Below are positions 59,772 to 64,000 of a DNA stretch of 64,000 nucleotides, one piece after another. Position 1 is the stretch's first letter. The number at the start of each line of letters is the position of its first letter. Under the pieces are notes generated by a model. That model ran no database searches and was not told the DNA's origin. It worked only from the letters and a program-made list of their open reading frames with translations. The stretch comes from DATMAM01 sp035559995 (GTDB lineage: Bacteria; Desulfobacterota; Binatia; UBA9968), in NCBI GenBank assembly GCA_035559995.1, contig DATMAM010000001.1, positions 1 to 64,000 on the forward strand. The letters run 5' to 3'. The position numbers and the translations under genes were made by a program.

Positions 59772-62126
59772 TTGAAGAAACCCCGCCTGAGTCGGCTGAA
59801 GATCATCGCCGCCCTCAGCATCTTCTCCGCGTTGGTTCTCGTCGGCCTGGCCTTTTTCATGGCCTGGTACGTGAAGGAGCTCGAAGGGGAAGTCACGAAA
59901 AAATTCGAAGGGCAGAAGTGGAAGTTTCCGTCGAAGATCTATTCGGACACGTACCTGCTTTACCCGGGCATCAACGTCGACGCGCGCGAGCTTCAGGAAA
60001 AACTCCGACGGCTGGGGTACCGCTTGGCGCAGGGCACCAAATCGAAGGGCGAGTACCGCGTGGCAAAAAACGGCGCTTTCATCGACGTCCACCTGCACGA
60101 CTTCGATTATCCCGGCGGCCGCTTTGAAGGGTTCCCGGTGCGCATCGAGTTTCGGGGCGGCGCGATCGAACGCATGGCGAATCTGGCGAGCGGGGAAGAG
60201 CTGTTCTCGCTGGAGTTGGAACCCGAACTGATTGCCGGCCTGTACGACCGCATCTGGGAAGAAAGGCGGGTGGTCCGGCTGTCCGAAGTGCCGCCGCTTC
60301 TCGTCAAGGCGATCTTGGCCGTCGAGGACGAGAGGTTTTTTCGCCATCGGGGGATCGACCCGGTCGCGATTCTGCGCGCCGCGTGGGTTAATCTCACCAG
60401 CCGCGGCATCGTGCAGGGGGGGAGCACGCTCACGCAGCAACTGATGAAAAACTTCTTTTTGGGCGACGAGCGCACCGTGCAGCGCAAGCTCAAGGAGGCG
60501 CTCATGGCGCTTATCGCCGAACGAAAATACTCCAAGGAAGAAATCCTGGAAAACTATCTCAACGAGATTTACTTAGGGCAGAAGGGGGCGCAGGGCATCT
60601 TCGGCGTGTCGGAAGCCGCGCAATTTTATTTCGGCAAAGAGCTGCGCGATCTAACCGTCGGGGAGATGGCGCTGACGGCCGGATTGATCCGGGCGCCGAA
60701 CCGCTATTCGCCGTATCGCAGCGTCGAGGCCGCGACGCAACGGCGAAACGTAGTGTTGGCCAAGATGCGCGACCTGGGTCTCATCACGCGGGCGCAATAT
60801 GAAAAAAGCCTGCGGGAAACCATCCAGCCGCGCGAGCTGATCAAGGTCGCCAACGACGCGCCTTCGTTTGTCGACTTTTTGCGCAAGGAGCTGGCGGAAA
60901 ACTATTCCCATGAGGCGCTGACGGCCGAGGGGCTGCGCATCTTCACGAGTCTCGATTTAAAGTTGCAGAAAATCGCTGAATCGTCGCTCGCGCAGGGCCT
61001 CAAGCGCCTGGAAGAGGCGTATCCGTTTCTGCGCAAGCGCGGCGCGGAAGATCGTCTCGACGGCGCGATCGTCGTGATCAAGCCGCAAACCGGCGAGATC
61101 AAGGCCATGGCCGGAGGGCGCGACTATCAGGCCTCGCAGTTCAACCGCGTCGTCCAAGCGAAGCGCCAGCCCGGCTCGGTCTTCAAGCCCTTCGTTTATC
61201 TGGCGGCGCTCATGTACGGTTCGGAGGACGGCAGCAAGAGATTCACGCCCGCGACCTTGGTGGAAGACGCGCCGTTCGTGTGGAGCTATGAAGGGCAGGA
61301 ATGGAAGCCCGACAATTACAGAGGAGAGTATTTCGGCACCGTGACGCTGCGCACGGCGCTGGAGAAATCGCTCAATGCGGCCACGATACGGATCGCGCGC
61401 GAGACCGGCGTGCGCAACGTGCGCGAGGTCGCATACCGCCTGGGGATTCAAAGCTCGCTGCCGGCGCTGCCTTCGCTCGCGCTCGGCGCGGTGGAGGTGA
61501 CCCCGCTCGAAGTCGCCGCCGCCTTTTCGACGCTCGCCAACAACGGGGTGCGCACGCAGCTGCTGAGCATCAAACATGTCATGGGGCAGCAAGCCCACGT
61601 GCTCGAAAGACGCGATATCCGGGTGAGAAAGGTCATCAGCCCGCAGCTCGCGTTCATGATGAACCACCTGCTCAAGGGCGTTTTGGATCGCGGCACGGCG
61701 GCCGCGGCGCGCGCGCAGGGCTTCACCCGTCCCGCTGCGGGAAAGACCGGGACCACCAACGACACCAAGGACGCCTGGTTCGTCGGCTACACGCCGGATC
61801 TTCTGGCGGTGGTTTGGGTGGGATTTGACAATCAAAGCAAGCTCGGCTTGTCCGGCTCGCAGGCCGCGCTGCCGATCTGGACCGATTTTATGAAACGCGC
61901 CACCGAAGGAACACCGGTGACCGACTTCGTTGCGCCGCCGGGAATCTCTTTCGTCGACATCGATCCGCTTTCCGGGCAACGGGCGACGCCGAACTGCCCC
62001 CAGGCGATCCAGGAGGCTTTTCTCGAGGGCGAAGAGCCGACCGCGACATGCCAGCTTCATCCCGCAGGCGGCTGGCTGGAGAAAAAGCTGTTTCCGTTCT
62101 CTTCACTGCCGACGTTTCGAGGATAG
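59772..62126 (+). CDS. bifunctional class A penicillin-binding protein (PBP1B-like)
   Basis: This 784-residue peptidoglycan synthase has a short cytoplasmic N-terminus and a membrane helix (about 13-35). A UB2H-like region follows (about 55-110, YPGINVDARELQEKLRRLGY). The GT51 transglycosylase has EDERFFRHRG, GGSTLTQQL and the family motif RKLKEALMAL-type helix. The transpeptidase has SVFK (in RQPGSVFKPF), SLN (in EKSLNAAT) and KTGTT. UB2H is where LpoB binds PBP1B in Escherichia coli. The start is TTG at 59772, as no in-frame ATG or GTG is available before the membrane helix. A TPR lipoprotein gene begins 2 bases after its stop. Confidence 0.93.
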   Translation: MKKPRLSRLKIIAALSIFSALVLVGLAFFMAWYVKELEGEVTKKFEGQKWKFPSKIYSDTYLLYPGINVDARELQEKLRRLGYRLAQGTKSKGEYRVAKNGAFIDVHLHDFDYPGGRFEGFPVRIEFRGGAIERMANLASGEELFSLELEPELIAGLYDRIWEERRVVRLSEVPPLLVKAILAVEDERFFRHRGIDPVAILRAAWVNLTSRGIVQGGSTLTQQLMKNFFLGDERTVQRKLKEALMALIAERKYSKEEILENYLNEIYLGQKGAQGIFGVSEAAQFYFGKELRDLTVGEMALTAGLIRAPNRYSPYRSVEAATQRRNVVLAKMRDLGLITRAQYEKSLRETIQPRELIKVANDAPSFVDFLRKELAENYSHEALTAEGLRIFTSLDLKLQKIAESSLAQGLKRLEEAYPFLRKRGAEDRLDGAIVVIKPQTGEIKAMAGGRDYQASQFNRVVQAKRQPGSVFKPFVYLAALMYGSEDGSKRFTPATLVEDAPFVWSYEGQEWKPDNYRGEYFGTVTLRTALEKSLNAATIRIARETGVRNVREVAYRLGIQSSLPALPSLALGAVEVTPLEVAAAFSTLANNGVRTQLLSIKHVMGQQAHVLERRDIRVRKVISPQLAFMMNHLLKGVLDRGTAAAARAQGFTRPAAGKTGTTNDTKDAWFVGYTPDLLAVVWVGFDNQSKLGLSGSQAALPIWTDFMKRATEGTPVTDFVAPPGISFVDIDPLSGQRATPNCPQAIQEAFLEGEEPTATCQLHPAGGWLEKKLFPFSSLPTFRG

Positions 62127-62128
62127 CC

Positions 62129-62875
62129 ATGGATCGCAAGCGCATGCTTTTCGCGCAAAGACGCGCGCGCCGCCCGGCCGGTTGTCGCGCCGGGAGCTTG
62201 TTTTTAGCGCTCGCCGTTTCGGCGGCCTGCGCGCCGCCGGCGACGCATCGCGCGCCGCCCCGCTTATCGACGCCGGCGCCCTCTGCGGAGGCCCCGCGCG
62301 CGAGCTTGCCGCCGGCCGAGACGCGACCCGCGCCGGAGCCGGCGAAGCCGCTGGAAAAGGCCAGAAAAGAGAATCTTCCCGCGCCGCCGGGCGGCACGCC
62401 CGAAGCCAGGCGCACGCCAGCGCCGGGGGAGGCGCTCCCGGAAGACAGCTCCCTCATCGCGAAGATCTCGCCGCAGACGCCGCCGCGGCGCGCCGCGTCG
62501 CTGCGCTTGACCGAAGAGGGCAGGAAGCTCTTGGCGCGGGAGGATTACACGCGCGCGCTCGCCAGCTTCGAGCGGAGCATCGCGATCGATGCCACGAATC
62601 CCTACAGCTACTATTACCTGGCGAAGACGCACTACCAGCAGGGGCGCTATCAGGAGTCGTTGAACTTTCTCGATGTCGCGGAGTCGCGCTTCGCCGAAGA
62701 CCCCTATTGGCTGGCGGAGACCTGGGCTCTGCGCGGCGAAAATTTTCGCGCGCTGGGATTTTTGCAGCGCGCCGAGTCGAGCTACGCGCGCGCGCTCAAG
62801 ATTAATCCCGGCAGCCGGACGGCTCTCCAGGGGATGAATCGGCTGCGTGCGGGGAGCGAGCGCGCTCCGCGCTGA
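62129..62875 (+). CDS. TPR-repeat lipoprotein
   Basis: This 248-residue secreted protein has a basic N-terminus and hydrophobic segment ending in a lipobox (AVSAAC, Cys34). A Pro/Ala-rich region follows (about 36-130), then tetratricopeptide repeats (about 145-235): KLLARE...YTRALASFERSIAID, SYYYLAKTHYQQGRYQESLNFLD and AESSYARALKINPGS. It should sit on the outer or inner membrane facing the periplasm. Starting 2 bases after the PBP1B-like gene, it may be an activator analogous in position to Lpo proteins, whose LpoA has TPR-like repeats. That link is inference. Confidence 0.82.
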   Translation: MDRKRMLFAQRRARRPAGCRAGSLFLALAVSAACAPPATHRAPPRLSTPAPSAEAPRASLPPAETRPAPEPAKPLEKARKENLPAPPGGTPEARRTPAPGEALPEDSSLIAKISPQTPPRRAASLRLTEEGRKLLAREDYTRALASFERSIAIDATNPYSYYYLAKTHYQQGRYQESLNFLDVAESRFAEDPYWLAETWALRGENFRALGFLQRAESSYARALKINPGSRTALQGMNRLRAGSERAPR

Positions 62876-62893
62876 ACGTTTCAGGAGGGTTTT

Positions 62894-63892
62894 ATGCTTG
62901 TTCTCGGAGTTGAGACTTCCTGCGATGATACCGCCGCGGCCGTTGTCACAAGCGGGCGCAAGATCGTGTCGAGCCTGGTTTCGTCCCAGGATGCGATCCA
63001 TCGCCCGTTTGGCGGCGTGGTTCCCGAGCTCGCGTCACGGCAGCACATTCGGCAGATCCTGCCGATGATCGAGGGGGCTTTACAGAAAGCCGGCGTGGGC
63101 TTGGGGGACATCGACGGAATGGCCGTGACCTACGGTCCGGGGCTGGTGGGCTCGCTTCTCGTCGGTCTTTCGACCGTCAAGGCGATCGCGTACCGCCGCC
63201 GCATCCCCTACGTCGGCGTCAACCACCTCGAGGGCCACTTGCTCGCGATCCTGCTCGAGCGCGATATCGATTTTCCCTACCTGTCGCTGTTGGCCTCCGG
63301 CGGGCACACGTTGCTCTACATCGTCAAGGCGGTCGGCGAGTACCAGTATCTGGGAGGAACGCGCGACGATGCGGCCGGGGAGGCCTACGACAAGGCGGCA
63401 AAACTGATGGGTCTCGGCTATCCCGGAGGTCGCGTGATCGACGAGCTCGCCAAACAGGGCGACCCGCGCGCGCTGCGGTTTCCGCGCGCCCGCCTCAAAG
63501 GCGGCCGTTACGATTTTAGCTTCAGCGGGCTCAAGACCTCGTTGTGGCACTATCTGCAAAGCGCGGGAAGAGAGAAATGGGAGGCCACGAAGGCCGATAT
63601 CGCGGCCAGTTTTCAGGAGGCGGTGGTCGATATGCTGATCGCGCCGACGTTGAGGGCGGCGCGCGACTACCAGGTCAAGCGCGTGGTTTTGGCGGGTGGC
63701 GTGTCGGCCAACAGCCGCCTGCGACAAAAAATGACCGAGGCCGCGGCGGAAGAAGGGCTTGAGCTGTATTACTCGAAACCGGCGCTCTGTACGGACAACG
63801 CGGCGATGATCGCTCTGACCGGGTCGTACAAACTCGCGCGCGGCCTGCAGGACGATTTTGCGCTCAACGCGGATGCCGACCTGACGCTGTAA
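62894..63892 (+). CDS. tsaD: tRNA N6-adenosine threonylcarbamoyltransferase TsaD
   Basis: This 332-residue ASKHA-fold protein transfers threonylcarbamoyl to A37 of ANN-decoding tRNAs together with TsaB and TsaE. The N-terminus VLGVETSCDDTAAAVV and metal ligands His111 and His115 (NHLEGHL) match. GGHTLLYIV, KLMGLGYPGG, VLAGGVSANSRLR and the C-terminal CTDNAAMIA complete the family pattern. The ATG follows CAGGAGG. tsaB and tsaE are not in the window. rsmA follows after 20 bases. Confidence 0.96.
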   Translation: MLVLGVETSCDDTAAAVVTSGRKIVSSLVSSQDAIHRPFGGVVPELASRQHIRQILPMIEGALQKAGVGLGDIDGMAVTYGPGLVGSLLVGLSTVKAIAYRRRIPYVGVNHLEGHLLAILLERDIDFPYLSLLASGGHTLLYIVKAVGEYQYLGGTRDDAAGEAYDKAAKLMGLGYPGGRVIDELAKQGDPRALRFPRARLKGGRYDFSFSGLKTSLWHYLQSAGREKWEATKADIAASFQEAVVDMLIAPTLRAARDYQVKRVVLAGGVSANSRLRQKMTEAAAEEGLELYYSKPALCTDNAAMIALTGSYKLARGLQDDFALNADADLTL

Positions 63893-63912
63893 GGGCCCGC
63901 CGGCACCGGCTT

Positions 63913-64000
63913 GTGACCTCTCTTTACCAGGAAGTGCAGCAGGCGCTGCGGGAACTTCCCGTGCGGCCCAGCAAAAGGCTGGGACAGCACTTTCTCATCG
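63913..64000 (+). CDS. rsmA: 16S rRNA dimethyladenosine transferase RsmA/KsgA, 5' part only
   Basis: The first 29 codons are present before the window ends. They read from a GTG at 63913 to PSKRLGQHFLI, and KRLGQHFLxD is the conserved N-terminal motif of RsmA. The enzyme dimethylates two adjacent adenosines near the 3' end of 16S rRNA. tsaD precedes it by 20 bases. The rest of the protein cannot be judged. Confidence 0.85.
   Translation, partial: MTSLYQEVQQALRELPVRPSKRLGQHFLI

Noticed and set aside
58146..60440. 764-codon open frame on the minus strand
   Set aside because: It spans the DegP/Q gene, its terminator and part of the PBP gene on the other strand. It has no recognisable domain, and the composition is that of an antisense shadow.

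Overview
The window reads as chromosomal DNA of a GC-rich, Gram-negative, free-living bacterium. It carries PilT/PilU retraction ATPases, an ADP-heptose-type glycosyltransferase, a class A penicillin-binding protein with a UB2H-like region, DegP/Q and HtpX proteases, a CarD regulator and a DUF1844 protein. The mix of UbiD decarboxylases, molybdenum hydroxylases, VOC and amidohydrolase enzymes resembles uncultured soil or subsurface lineages such as Binatota, Rokubacteria, Methylomirabilota or the former Deltaproteobacteria. The sequence alone does not settle which. No rRNA, CRISPR array, complete insertion sequence or prophage was seen.

Region 1 (0-8 kb): a peptidase-like remnant, an SDR oxidoreductase, pilT-pilU, an atypical polysaccharide deacetylase, an unknown protein, a first UbiD decarboxylase, a cluster of imperfect 'CACCGCAGAG' repeats and a tandem DUF427 protein. 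Region 2 (8-16.6 kb): metH behind an ArsR-methyltransferase regulator whose start is covered by a 24-bp imperfect palindrome, then a zinc alcohol dehydrogenase, a sirtuin, an MFS carrier and a small hypothetical protein.

Region 3 (16.7-43.3 kb) is a catabolic island. On the minus strand lie an ACMSD-type amidohydrolase, a double-VOC protein and an NAD-dependent epimerase. A Tat-exported intradiol dioxygenase is on the plus strand. A co-directional minus-strand run (34.7 to 20.6 kb) then holds a GntR/FCD regulator, a hydantoinase-type amidohydrolase, a three-subunit molybdenum hydroxylase, a secreted YVTN beta-propeller, TcuA/TcuB-like oxidoreductase genes and an iron-type ABC importer. Divergently from the regulator run an ABC importer with two ATPases and no binding protein, and a second UbiD. 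metF and an orphan molybdenum hydroxylase follow. The most economical reading, which is inference, is uptake of a small aromatic or N-heterocyclic acid followed by hydroxylation, ring opening of a cyclic amide, decarboxylation and respiratory oxidation.

Region 4 (43.3-64 kb) is mostly housekeeping: a HAD phosphatase, pncA, a CysQ-like phosphatase, a small zinc-ribbon protein, two tandem Rieske proteins, a HIT protein, glutamate dehydrogenase, efp, coaE, a single-domain response regulator on an apparently leaderless promoter, a glutaredoxin, tRNA-Cys, rimI, carD, ispD, larE-cysK, a GT9 glycosyltransferase, htpX, DUF1844, degP/Q, a bifunctional PBP, a TPR lipoprotein, tsaD and the 5' end of rsmA. 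Its most unusual gene (50.5-51.9 kb) appears to join a dicluster ferredoxin, an Ala/Pro-rich linker, membrane helices and a C-terminal domain that looks like a small heat shock protein.
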